From contig OZ244829.1 of assembly GCA_965220415.1 (NCBI GenBank), positions 682,001 through 746,000 of the forward strand: DNA of 64,000 nt, in the 5' to 3' direction. Positions 18,715-27,040 of the stretch are shown piece after piece (the stretch's first letter is position 1; the number at the start of each line of letters is the position of its first letter). This stretch comes from JAJDTR01 sp965220415. Its GTDB lineage: Bacteria > Poribacteria > WGA-4E > JAJDTR01. Position numbers and translations under genes: made by a program. Below the pieces are notes generated by a model that worked only from the letters and a program-made list of their open reading frames with translations, was not told the origin of the DNA and searched no databases.

Positions 18715-19968
18715 ATGAGTATTCACGTTAAAGACGATTATCTTTACTGCGACGGATTAAGAATCAAGGACATCCAAGAGCAAGTTCCACATAGCCCATT
18801 CTATCTTTACAGTCTGGACCAGATTACAGAGAATTACAAGGCGTATGAAGCCGCACTGACAGGGATTGAATCCATTGTCGGGTACGCCATTAAAGCGAAT
18901 AACAACTTAGCCATTCTCCGCCACTTGCGCACGTTGGGTAGCGGCGCCGTGTTAGTCAGCGGGAATGAACTGCAGGTTGCGCTGGCAGCGGGATTTGATC
19001 CCGCGCAGATGGTGCTGAACGGAAACGGCAAGACACTACCTGAGTTAATCCTTGCTGCCCGACACGGCGTGATGATAAACGTCGATAGTGAATTCGACTT
19101 CACGCATATCCAACAAGCGGCTAGGGATTCCGGGAAAAAAGTCAATCTGTTGATCCGAATCAATCCCGACGTGGATCCCCAAGTGCATCATTACGTCTCG
19201 ACGGGGATAAAAAACTCAAAATTTGGCATTCGAAACGAAAAATTGAACTGGTTTCTCGATCGGATTAAAGGTGATTCCAATCTCAATCTCGTCGGCGTGC
19301 ACTGCCACCTCGGATCAACGATAAAAAAGACAAGCATTTTCCGAGATGCGACCGAATTGATGATGGATTTCATCAACGCAATCCGCGATCAAGGTTTTGA
19401 CGTTAAATATTTGAATATCGGCGGCGGATTGGGTATCGACTACGAGCGAACCGGTGAAGACATACCCTCGCCTGCCGATCTAATTGCCTCCATTCGTGAC
19501 CTCTTGAAGCCAGATATCGGATTGATTATCGAACCGGGGCGCTCAATCATTGGGAACACGGCGGTTTTTGTCAATCGGGTGGTCGGTGTCAAGACGAACG
19601 GAAATAAGCATTTCATCGTGACTGATGGGAGCATGGCGGAGTTAATCCGACCCAGCCTTTACGATACCTACCAGCACATTGATTTCATTGAACCGATTGA
19701 CTCCGACATTGAAGCGTATGATGTCGTGGGACCCGTTTGCGAATCCGCTGATTTCCTCGGCAAAGATCGTTCACTCCAATCCCCTCATGAGGGAGCGGGA
19801 TTGGTTGTGTACGACGCCGGGGCTTACTGTTATGCGATGAGTTCCAACTATAACTTGAAGATGCGGCCTCCCGAATACCTCGTGGATGGCGAAAACCTCA
19901 TCGAAATTCGTCGGGCGGAAACCATGGAAGATTACATGCGACTATTTGAAACATCGCAGTATAGTTAG
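18715..19968 (+). CDS. lysA: Diaminopimelate decarboxylase
   Basis: A 417-residue PLP-dependent decarboxylase of fold type III converting meso-diaminopimelate to lysine. Lys60 in YAIKANNN is the PLP lysine. Also present are HCHLGS, the glycine-rich phosphate loop NIGGGLGIDY, EPGRSIIGN, the substrate-specificity/catalytic Cys in GPVCESADF and the C-terminal YDAGAYCYAMSSNYN. Length and order are normal. It starts 385 bp after the M20 deacylase gene, separated by repeats, so co-transcription is uncertain. Confidence 0.96.
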   Translation: MSIHVKDDYLYCDGLRIKDIQEQVPHSPFYLYSLDQITENYKAYEAALTGIESIVGYAIKANNNLAILRHLRTLGSGAVLVSGNELQVALAAGFDPAQMVLNGNGKTLPELILAARHGVMINVDSEFDFTHIQQAARDSGKKVNLLIRINPDVDPQVHHYVSTGIKNSKFGIRNEKLNWFLDRIKGDSNLNLVGVHCHLGSTIKKTSIFRDATELMMDFINAIRDQGFDVKYLNIGGGLGIDYERTGEDIPSPADLIASIRDLLKPDIGLIIEPGRSIIGNTAVFVNRVVGVKTNGNKHFIVTDGSMAELIRPSLYDTYQHIDFIEPIDSDIEAYDVVGPVCESADFLGKDRSLQSPHEGAGLVVYDAGAYCYAMSSNYNLKMRPPEYLVDGENLIEIRRAETMEDYMRLFETSQYS

Positions 19969-20019
19969 GGGTTATCTAGTTAACCGAAGTTGCCACCCTT
20001 GTTGTGCAGGGGCATAGAA

Positions 20020-20150
20020 ACCGAGTTTTTTCCAACGTGGAAACACGAGATTGACGAAAATCAGGCTAATTTACCTATGATTTAGCGAACGTGAGCCAAA
20101 AACTCGGTTTCTCTGTTATATAGGTAGCAACTTGCGTTAGTTAAAGAAAC
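20020..20150. repeat. Foldback element with AGAAACCGAGTTTTT ends (uninterrupted copy)
   Basis: AGAAACCGAGTTTTTT (from ~20027) and AAAAACTCGGTTTCT (to ~20115) are inverted ends ~60 bp apart. The same ~130-bp sequence, with the flank ATAGGTAGCAACTTGC, lies reversed at 63566-63925, where a 212-bp insertion splits the flank from the element. Non-coding. Confidence 0.75.
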
Positions 20151-20248
20151 TCGGTTATTTTGGAAGAAAGAAACCTCCCTACACATTTGGACCGAATATG
20201 AAATAAATGGCGCAACTACAAACACTTGGATGGAGATGACATACTGAA

Positions 20249-20767
20249 ATGCGAACCTTAATTGCTTCAACCCTGATAATCTGTTGTATAGCATTACTGA
20301 GTTGCTCTGATGATGCGGGCGAACCGATGGGGCCCGACACAGGCGGCGATCCGGCACTCCCGATTGCTCCCAACTTTACACTGTTGAACACCGAGCTTGA
20401 GGAGACAATGCTCACCGACTATAGCGGCAAGGTAGTTCTGTTGGATTTCTGGGCAACGTGGTGTAAACCGTGTGAAGAGGAAATCCCAATCTTCATTGAA
20501 CTGTACGACGATTATCGGGCACAGGGATTTGAAGTTGTCGGAATTTCGTTGGATGATGAACGATTGACAGTTGTGGAACCATTTATCGAGAGATTGGGTG
20601 TAAACTACACTATCCTTCTCGGTGAAGCCGAGTTAATCGGCTTGTACGATGTCATGGTGATGCCCTCTGCATTCTTGATTAATCGTGAGGGACAAATCGC
20701 CAAACCGTTCCACGGCGCTCAAGGAAATAGGGAAGTTTACGAAAAGGAACTGAAGAAACTGTTATGA
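20249..20767 (+). CDS. TlpA/ResA-like thiol-disulfide oxidoreductase lipoprotein
   Basis: A 172-residue lipoprotein (lipobox LLSC, Cys19) with a thioredoxin fold and active site Trp71-Cys-Lys-Pro-Cys75, then the cis-Pro loop VMPSAFLI near residue 140. Such periplasm-facing proteins reduce disulfides on exported clients, for example apocytochromes or peroxidases. The stop codon overlaps the start of the next gene by 4 nt (ATGA), so the two are translationally coupled. The pairing suggests this thioredoxin supplies electrons to the neighbouring peroxiredoxin-like selenoprotein candidate (inference). Confidence 0.9.
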   Translation: MRTLIASTLIICCIALLSCSDDAGEPMGPDTGGDPALPIAPNFTLLNTELEETMLTDYSGKVVLLDFWATWCKPCEEEIPIFIELYDDYRAQGFEVVGISLDDERLTVVEPFIERLGVNYTILLGEAELIGLYDVMVMPSAFLINREGQIAKPFHGAQGNREVYEKELKKLL

Positions 20768-21663
20768 CAAATCAACGAATCCACAGCACATTTATAGCCC
20801 TTCTATCGACCTCGCTTCTCATCGTTGCGCTCGGCTGCAGCGAGGAAGGGACTCCGGAACCAGTCGACCCGGTTGCCCCGGTAGATATGATTGACGAAAC
20901 ACCACGTACTGTTTCAACCGCGGGTATTCGAGGACTGTTAGTTGACCAAGCCACAAAACAAACCTTGAGGGACACCCGTGTTAAACTTGTCAATAGCGAA
21001 GGCGAAGTTCGCGAAACGTCGACTACACGAGCGGGAGTGTTCGAATTTGAGAACCTGGCGGACGGTGAAAAAGTCACGGTGCTGGTTGAACTGGATGGGT
21101 ATGAGAAGCATGAATCCGTTTTCACTGCGACTGCGGGCGAAGAAATCTCAAAAATTACGGTCAATCTCGTTCCCATCATCAAGGACGATGCACTGCCTCC
21201 GGGTGACGGGTTGAGCGTTGGCGCCAAGGCGCCGAATTTTAACCTTGTAGACGGAAACGGAATGCGCCATTCTCTCGCCAATTACGCCGGTAAGCAACGC
21301 GTGGTATTGCTATTTGATCGGGGCGCGTGGTGACCGTTCTGCATTATCCAACTCGTGGAGTTGCAAAAGGTCTATCAAGCGATTAAGGCAGAGAACGCGG
21401 AACTCATCGCCATTACCACGGATGAGCCCGCGGTAGTGAAGAGGACGGAAAATGACAATAGACTGGGTTTTGTCACACTTTCCGACCGCAACAGACAGGC
21501 GATTGATCCGTATAATGCGGCGGATCCGTTCAATCCCCGCATTGCAAGGCCGCAGTATTACATAATTGATGAATCCGGGATTATCCAATGGAAGTTTCTA
21601 GATAATCGCAAGCTTAACCGCCTACCAGCGCCCAAGGTCGTAGAGGCGCTGAAGAACCTGTAA
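20764..21663 (+). CDS. Probable selenocysteine-containing peroxiredoxin-like lipoprotein
   Basis: The frame opens at 20764 (ATGA overlap with the thioredoxin gene), meets TGA at codon 190 (21331-21333) and stays open in the same frame to 21663, 299 residues if TGA is read as selenocysteine. Order: lipobox VALGC (Cys25); carboxypeptidase-regulatory-like beta domain (~55-130); AhpC/TSA peroxiredoxin-like domain (~150-299). The sequence around the TGA reads LLFDRGAW-(TGA)-PFC. In relatives the motif is F-x-R-G-x-W-C-P-x-C, so TGA falls exactly on the peroxidatic Cys, leaving Cys193 as partner. A SECIS-like hairpin follows. The downstream half is unmistakably the family's C-terminus (TLSDRNRQAIDPY, ARPQYYIIDESGIIQW). 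Alternatives are a nonsense mutation or a base-call error; Sec machinery genes are not in the window. Confidence 0.8.
21331..21363 (+). promoter_or_regulatory. UGA-Sec codon and bacterial SECIS-like hairpin
   Basis: TGA at 21331-21333 is followed by a perfect 6-bp stem CAACTC (21349-21354) / GAGTTG (21358-21363) with loop GTG (21355-21357). The loop begins with G then U and starts 21 nt after the UGA. This satisfies the known bacterial SECIS geometry: an apical loop 16-37 nt downstream with G in the first loop positions. The stem is short; its folding energy was not computed. Confidence 0.6.
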
Positions 21664-21675
21664 AAGGAATCGCGC

Positions 21676-22845
21676 ATGGCAATAACGGCGGAGCCAATCA
21701 ATCAGTCGGCACCAGATCCGATTGTAGCACAGATTCTGGCTGATTGCGCCGAGGTTCCAAGCGAGGGCGCCCCCGTCTCCGAGTCCAATGATTCCATCAC
21801 CCGCAGGCGCTTCCTGAAAGGTGCGATAGGGGCAGGTGTCGCCGTCGGTACCTGGTCAGGTATCCACACCGAATCGGAGGCACAGTTGAATCAGCCGTCA
21901 GTGGATGGCGAAACGCAAGAACAGCTCGTGCCTGTCGTTGAAGCAACAAGCGACAAAGTCTGGAAGGATGACGCGCTTGATGAACAGATTGTCCGCGAGA
22001 TGATGGACCGGGCAATTATGAAGTTGGCAGGGCGTGATTCCGCCAAGGAGGCGTGGAAGGATTTTGTACTCCCGGACGATATCGTCGGAATAAAAATCAA
22101 TCCGCTTGCCGGAAAGCAGTTCAGCACTCGGCGGATTGTCGTAGACAAAATCATTGAGGGGTTGTACGGCGCGGGTGTTCTCAATAACCAGATTGTCATT
22201 TGGGATCGATTCGAGGCACACCTCATCAACGCCGGATATGCAATAAATCGGACAGATCAGGGTGTTCGGGTTTATGGGTCGGATAGTCGGGACGTCGGAT
22301 ACGACGATGAGGTTTTCTACGAAACCAAGAAGGACAGCAGAATCCGGCGCGAGAACGGGAGTATGAAATCGCGGTATTCCAAGATTGTTACCCGCGACCT
22401 TGATGTCATTATCAATGTTCCCGTCATGAAGCATCATGCAATGACCGGCGTGAGCGGATGCTTGAAAAACCTCGCATTCGGCAGTGTCGATAACACTCGC
22501 CGTTTCCATCCAAGCCCGCTGCACGGCGACCCGGCGATCGCGGAGATATTCGATCATGCGATTCTCAGAGATAAAGTGGTATTGAATATCGTCGACGGAC
22601 TACTTGCCTCATTTGATGGCGGGCCCGTCTATGATCCGAAAGGCGAATGGAAATACGGCGGGATTCTTATGAGTCGGGATCCGGTTGCGCTGGATCAGGT
22701 TCTGCTGCAATCTGTTGGAGACAAACGCGAGGAAATGGAACTGCCATCAATTACGCGCTTATCCAACCATATCCGTACGGCATGGCGGGCAGGTATCGGA
22801 ACGAATGACCTTGATGAGATGGAGTTTCAGCAGATAAAGGTGTAG
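21676..22845 (+). CDS. Tat-exported DUF362 protein
   Basis: A 389-residue DUF362 family protein. Residues 43-48 are RRRFLK followed by a glycine/alanine-rich hydrophobic stretch, a twin-arginine signal, although preceded by an unusually long 42-residue n-region. DUF362 hallmarks are DIVGIKINPLAG and NVPVMKHHAMTGVSGCLKNLA, and near the end a metal-type ILMSRDPVALDQ. No CxxC ferredoxin motif is visible, so it is the cluster-free form. The function of the family is unsettled. The start has AAGGA and lies 12 nt after the selenoprotein stop, so it belongs to the same operon and would act in the same extracytoplasmic space. Confidence 0.85.
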   Translation: MAITAEPINQSAPDPIVAQILADCAEVPSEGAPVSESNDSITRRRFLKGAIGAGVAVGTWSGIHTESEAQLNQPSVDGETQEQLVPVVEATSDKVWKDDALDEQIVREMMDRAIMKLAGRDSAKEAWKDFVLPDDIVGIKINPLAGKQFSTRRIVVDKIIEGLYGAGVLNNQIVIWDRFEAHLINAGYAINRTDQGVRVYGSDSRDVGYDDEVFYETKKDSRIRRENGSMKSRYSKIVTRDLDVIINVPVMKHHAMTGVSGCLKNLAFGSVDNTRRFHPSPLHGDPAIAEIFDHAILRDKVVLNIVDGLLASFDGGPVYDPKGEWKYGGILMSRDPVALDQVLLQSVGDKREEMELPSITRLSNHIRTAWRAGIGTNDLDEMEFQQIKV

Positions 22846-22914
22846 GACGATGATGGGTGAGGACGTAAATGATAGCCATTTAGATTTTCCATCAGACATA
22901 GCGGGTTGCGCAAC

Positions 22915-23451
22915 ATGCCTCAATCCATTGCAATTTTTACGGCACTCGCCTTCCTAGTCATGGGATGTGCGGCGATTGGCAAGGACGATTCAAGCGGCAA
23001 CTATATTCCCATCTCCGGGTTAGTATGCACATCACCCCAAATGGTAGACGGGGATCTTAACACGGGCGACACCGTCTACATTGAAGGAACCATGGGGTCA
23101 GGCGAACGCAGTGTCATCATTCCCGATTCGCAGTATGCGGACATGTTTGCACCTACGACAGTGACTCTTCCCGCAAAACGTAAGGTGGCTATGATTGTCC
23201 TCCACGCCAAAAACCTGACCAACTTCAAAGTGTTGGCACAAGATGGCAGAGAATGGAAGGAGTTACAGCGATTTCGGGGGAACCGCCTCAACCGTGTTGC
23301 GGTTACCACGTCGGCATCAACAGATGCGATACGGATTATAGCCATTGACTTTGGACAAATTCGCGGGCGGGATCGACCTGAAATCCAAGAGATAGAGGTG
23401 TATGGAATCCCAAAAGAAGATTCATCCGAAGGTAACAAACTTGGAGGTTGA
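22915..23451 (+). CDS. Lipoprotein with F5/8 type C-like (galactose-binding fold) domain
   Basis: 178 residues from the ATG at 22915 (a TTG at 22906 would add three). The signal ends with lipobox VMGC. The mature part resembles a discoidin-type jelly roll (SPQMVDGDLNTGDTV, VTLPAKRKVAMIVLHAKN, RIIAIDFGQI, PEIQEIEVYG). Such domains bind glycans or surfaces. It follows the DUF362 gene by 69 bp on the same strand and is probably part of the same envelope operon. Weak ribosome-binding site. Confidence 0.7.
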   Translation: MPQSIAIFTALAFLVMGCAAIGKDDSSGNYIPISGLVCTSPQMVDGDLNTGDTVYIEGTMGSGERSVIIPDSQYADMFAPTTVTLPAKRKVAMIVLHAKNLTNFKVLAQDGREWKELQRFRGNRLNRVAVTTSASTDAIRIIAIDFGQIRGRDRPEIQEIEVYGIPKEDSSEGNKLGG

Positions 23452-23455
23452 GTGT

Positions 23456-23617
23456 TTAGAGCCTGTTTGAAAAGTACAGTTGTAGGGTGCGATCAAAGGA
23501 GCGAAAAGCGACTGCGATAGAGATCCCACAGGTAGATAGTAGACGATAATAAAAGCATGAAAAAACTTCCTACAAATAACCAAAAATGGCTTTGCTACCG
23601 ATTATTCAAACAAACAC
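23456..23617. mobile_element. TA-flanked MITE copy A
   Basis: Left end TTAGAGCCTGTTTGAAAAG and right end CTACCGATTATTCAAACAAA; inverted ends AGCCTGTTTGAA / TTCAAAC. The inside carries TGTAGGGTGCGATC and one GATC-bounded motif unit. The AGCATGAAAAAACTTCCTAC segment is shared with copy B at 35669. Too short to code for a transposase. Confidence 0.7.
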
Positions 23618-23704
23618 TTATTCTTTGTTCTTTCAATAGAACGTTTGAAGATACGGCGTTCTAATTCTCACTAATCACGTTTCATGTACATTGGAGAGGT
23701 TATT

Positions 23705-23947
23705 ATGCGAACAAACTGGCGAACCACTTGGGCATTGGCAATCCTCGCGGCATTGGTTACTTTTTCAGGTTGTGTGACAACGTTCACGCCAACCGGGCAG
23801 TTTCAGGTCGGTTTGGCACAATCCGCAAACGAAAGTCTACCCGACGTGCTGGCGGATTTTGAAACTAGTGAAGAAAGCAGCGTTGCGGGTGATGTCACCA
23901 AGAAGTCGAGCAGCAGTTGCGCCGGCGGCGTGTGCACGATATATTGA
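23705..23947 (+). CDS. Small lipoprotein
   Basis: 80 residues from the ATG at 23705, chosen because GGAGAGG lies 7 nt upstream; an earlier in-frame ATG at 23684 has none. Signal peptide with lipobox TFSGC, then a short Ser/Glu-rich chain ending in S-C-A-G-G-V-C-T-I-Y, a Cys-x4-Cys tail that could bind a metal or form a disulfide. No family recognised. It precedes another lipoprotein by 20 bp. Confidence 0.62.
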   Translation: MRTNWRTTWALAILAALVTFSGCVTTFTPTGQFQVGLAQSANESLPDVLADFETSEESSVAGDVTKKSSSSCAGGVCTIY

Positions 23948-23967
23948 GCAATGGGAGGGCAAATCTG

Positions 23968-24456
23968 ATGATTGGGAGACTGTGGTGTTATGTTCCTGTT
24001 TTCCTCATGATGGCGTTAACTATCGGGTGCAAGAGTTCTGCAAAGCAGGGGTTGACAGAAAGGGTTGTGATTGAGGCGGAGCCAATAGTGATGGTCCAAG
24101 CCCAACCTGAACAACCCTTAGGACTGGAACGTCCATTCATGCTACCGCAGCTTCCACCGGGCGCGATTCCGCCCGATGCCAACCTTGATTCTCAAATCAC
24201 GTTTACAGTCCCTGATTCAAACACGAATTTGAAAATTCTCGCCGTAACTCCCGAAAGGGGAATTGATTTTAAGATTGTTTCCGTTACGCCTGACCCGGGG
24301 ATTGGTTACAGAATGCTCATTGTCCCCGAGCAGGAACAATCACCCCGCGCCATCAGAAATTTAGACACTCTGCCAACACCGGAATTTCAACCACTACCGA
24401 ATAACCCGTCTCTACCGTGGAAACCAAGAAACCAGCAACGGGGCGATCGGAAATGA
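23968..24456 (+). CDS. Proline-rich lipoprotein, hypothetical
   Basis: 162 residues from the ATG at 23968, supported by GGGAGGG 8 nt upstream. N-terminal signal ends with lipobox LTIGC. The mature part is Pro- and Gln-rich with three related short strands (TNLKILAVTPERGID, DFKIVSVTPDPGI, GYRMLIVPE), suggesting a small beta repeat. No known domain. The stop overlaps the start of the AlkD-like gene by 4 nt. Confidence 0.65.
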   Translation: MIGRLWCYVPVFLMMALTIGCKSSAKQGLTERVVIEAEPIVMVQAQPEQPLGLERPFMLPQLPPGAIPPDANLDSQITFTVPDSNTNLKILAVTPERGIDFKIVSVTPDPGIGYRMLIVPEQEQSPRAIRNLDTLPTPEFQPLPNNPSLPWKPRNQQRGDRK

Positions 24457-25136
24457 CACTGCAGGAAGTTCTTCAGGGACTGGAATCACTAGGGACAGCG
24501 CAGAATCGTAAGATTTACAAACGTCACGGGGCGTGCGAGAACCTCTACGGCGTCAGCTTCGCCAACCTGAGAAAGATGGCGAAACAACTCAAAATCGACC
24601 ATGCCTTAGCCCAGCAGTTGTGGACCACACGTAATCACGAAGCGCAACTACTAGCGAGCATGATAGCCGATCCGGTCACGGTAGAGGAGAGCTTGGTGGA
24701 TAGGTGGATATCAGAATTGGCTGACCGTATCGTGACAAGCGAGTTCACGGATTTTGTCAGCAAGACACGCTTTTTTCAAGCGAAAACGGAGGAGTGGCTC
24801 GATTCCGAAGATGAGTGGATTGGGCGAGCAGGTTGGCAACTTTTGGCGCTGCTTGCGATGAACGACATAGAACTGCCGGATCCTTACTTCGAGAATCACC
24901 TCGAGATTATAGAGCGGGACATTCATACGCAGAAGAACATGGTACGCGATGCCATGAACTCGGCGCTGATTGCAATTGGCATCCGCAACCCGGATCTAGA
25001 AGGGAAGGCTCTGTCAGCCGCCAAGAAAATAGGCAAAGTCGAAGTTGATCACGGTGAAACAAGCTGTAAAACCCCCGATGCCGCCGACTATATTCGCAGA
25101 ACAGTTGAACGAAAAAAGCAACGCAAGAAACGTTAA
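24453..25136 (+). CDS. AlkD-like DNA alkylation repair protein
   Basis: 227 residues from the ATG at 24453, which overlaps the upstream TGA (ATGA). An all-helical HEAT-like repeat protein with family segments GVSFANLRKMAK, LWTTRNHEAQLLASM and DSEDEWIGRAGWQLLA. AlkD glycosylases remove bulky or cationic alkylated bases, and many relatives lack enzymatic activity. The catalytic Trp/Asp/Arg triad of AlkD was not confirmed by alignment. It is oddly coupled to a lipoprotein gene. An AlkB gene lies 1.9 kb downstream. Confidence 0.8.
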   Translation: MTLQEVLQGLESLGTAQNRKIYKRHGACENLYGVSFANLRKMAKQLKIDHALAQQLWTTRNHEAQLLASMIADPVTVEESLVDRWISELADRIVTSEFTDFVSKTRFFQAKTEEWLDSEDEWIGRAGWQLLALLAMNDIELPDPYFENHLEIIERDIHTQKNMVRDAMNSALIAIGIRNPDLEGKALSAAKKIGKVEVDHGETSCKTPDAADYIRRTVERKKQRKKR

Positions 25137-25286
25137 AATCCCTTCTCCACATGGTCGATGAAGTCTTAACGGATGGTTTATTGCCCTCGACATCTTTGCT
25201 CAAGAACCCACTGTTTGGAAGATTACATCCTCTCAATTCAATCGTTCCAAGCGAAACTGCAATCGTGAAAGTCAACTTGTCGAATT

Positions 25287-25955
25287 TCACGGCGCAATAG
25301 GCTCCAACATCACCTTCCCTAGAGAATACCTTTGTCCCGGTTCCAGCGCTCCGACCCCGCGCGGCACTGTCTTGTAACCGGGTTTACGAATATTGATATT
25401 CGATCTCAAACCGGACCAAAGGTCAATCGAGAAACTCCCACTATTGTCCGACACGGTGCTCAGTGTCGCACAAACTCCCGTCGTGCATTCAATCTGTATC
25501 TCCGCATTTTCAAGCGGAAGCCCATTCGATCTGTCAAAGACTTGTCCAACCAGGGTGGCTGCCGCCGATCTCTCCCTTAAAATAATCAAGTCAGCCTCGA
25601 CTGACTGTCCCGGTTCAAGCTTGACGTTTCGAACCGAGATATCCGTGAAAAAACCCGTTGCAACCACCTGTAGACTGTATTCCCCTCTCGGCAAGTGTCC
25701 TATTTCATATCGTCCTGTTTCGTCGGCAGTTGTCGTCGTGTGATCGTTTCCGTTCCGAAATACAATCACTAAAGGTTGAATTTTCTGCGGTAGTACACGG
25801 CCCATGATTCTGGCGCCGGCATCGGAGGTTGAGTCATCCAGATCCGTAGGTTCGCCCCCCGTGTCGTGCGCTCCGTTATCTCCGCACCCTGCGGCAATCA
25901 GCAGACAGAACGCAGCCAGCTTATAGAACCACGTTGTTGACCACTTCTGTAGCAT
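25287..25955 (-). CDS. Lipoprotein with carboxypeptidase-regulatory-like repeats
   Basis: 222 residues from the ATG at 25955 (a TTG four codons earlier is possible). Lipobox LIAAGC. Two beta-sandwich modules of the carboxypeptidase D regulatory type are visible: one with DETGRYEIGHLPRGEYSLQV, one with VFDRSNGLPLENAEIQI and SDNSGSFSIDL. These are adhesive or linker folds on the cell surface. It is convergent with the AlkD gene, with 150 bp between and no clear terminator. Confidence 0.75.
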   Translation of the reverse strand: MLQKWSTTWFYKLAAFCLLIAAGCGDNGAHDTGGEPTDLDDSTSDAGARIMGRVLPQKIQPLVIVFRNGNDHTTTTADETGRYEIGHLPRGEYSLQVVATGFFTDISVRNVKLEPGQSVEADLIILRERSAAATLVGQVFDRSNGLPLENAEIQIECTTGVCATLSTVSDNSGSFSIDLWSGLRSNINIRKPGYKTVPRGVGALEPGQRYSLGKVMLEPIAP

Positions 25956-26140
25956 CACGTAAATCAATCTATAACCGTAAATTCATTAGAGTATTGTGTA
26001 AAGATTCTGAATATGATATACTTATTAGTTTGAAAATAAAAGGACAATCGACAGGAACTACGGTCAAGCCCACTATTGACTTTTTTATGATACCTTTCTA
26101 GGATGCACACCAGATTAACCGCAGGGAATATACCCAATAA

Positions 26141-27016
26141 ATGCCTTACATCGACCACGCAGGCAACAGATATCGATTCAGTGAGAATCTGAACGCATTG
26201 TTTGAAGATTTGGTAAAACGGCCTTTTCAAAATCACCCATCGACATCAGCATGGAACGCTGAAGTTAGAAATAAAGATCTAATCTACCATAATAAGGAAA
26301 TTCTAGATCAGGGGAGGACCAATTTCAACGAACCGTATAATGGTCTTTCGCCGTGGGACAAAGTTTTAATTTATTGCGATCATTATATGCCCATGCACCT
26401 AGTCAGTTCGTATCACATATTTCGCGTTCATACACGGTTATTTACCACGCACCTAAGATGCCATAGCGACAGAATTGTATTCATTGATTTCGGTTGCGGC
26501 CCTTTGACTTCAGGTATAGCGTTTTGGGCATTTGCAAGACAAGACAACATTACTTATTTGGGAATTGACACTTCACAAGCGATGCTAAAAAAAGCCAAGG
26601 AAATTAATCTCTACGGCCCTAGTAAATATGGTATTTCTTTCTTCAAAGCATTTGAGCTCATTAGTAACTACAGTGAATTGACAGGATTACTGGAAAGATA
26701 CATCTCAACGAATGAAAAAACGCCAATCATATTAAATTTCTGCTATTTCCTCGCTAGTCGGACACTAGATGTAAATAGTTTATCTGAAGTTATTAACCAG
26801 ATTGTCCGAAAATACAGTAAACATAAAATTGGTGTAGTGTATCAAAACCCGGATCTTTCATCATTACATGAAAACTGGGAAATACTGAGAACCAAATTTC
26901 CGGGGTTTAAAAGTCACATAATCGATTCAAGTGTTCAGTGGTTTCGTTATGATAGCCTGACAACCGGTTCACTTCACAACGCCAGCGTCTACAATGATAT
27001 ATTATACAACGAGTAA
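26141..27016 (+). CDS. SAM-dependent methyltransferase-like protein, AT-rich
   Basis: A 291-residue protein with Rossmann motif I FIDFGCGPLTSGI near residue 108, motif II acidic LGIDTSQAMLKKA and later ILNFCYFLASRTLD at the motif IV position. The N-terminal ~100 residues (rich in aromatic residues) match nothing I know. Substrate unknown. The gene is visibly richer in A+T than its neighbours, which suggests recent acquisition. The next gene, 24 bp on, is an AlkB dioxygenase, so the pair may act on the same nucleic acid substrate (inference). Confidence 0.72.
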   Translation: MPYIDHAGNRYRFSENLNALFEDLVKRPFQNHPSTSAWNAEVRNKDLIYHNKEILDQGRTNFNEPYNGLSPWDKVLIYCDHYMPMHLVSSYHIFRVHTRLFTTHLRCHSDRIVFIDFGCGPLTSGIAFWAFARQDNITYLGIDTSQAMLKKAKEINLYGPSKYGISFFKAFELISNYSELTGLLERYISTNEKTPIILNFCYFLASRTLDVNSLSEVINQIVRKYSKHKIGVVYQNPDLSSLHENWEILRTKFPGFKSHIIDSSVQWFRYDSLTTGSLHNASVYNDILYNE

Positions 27017-27040
27017 ATTTATTTCAACGGAGGACTGACA

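Noticed and set aside
21355..21663. Separate gene starting at the GTG at 21355
   Set aside because: It has no Shine-Dalgarno and begins inside the conserved peroxiredoxin domain; it is in the same frame as the upstream gene, so it is the second half of the selenoprotein candidate.
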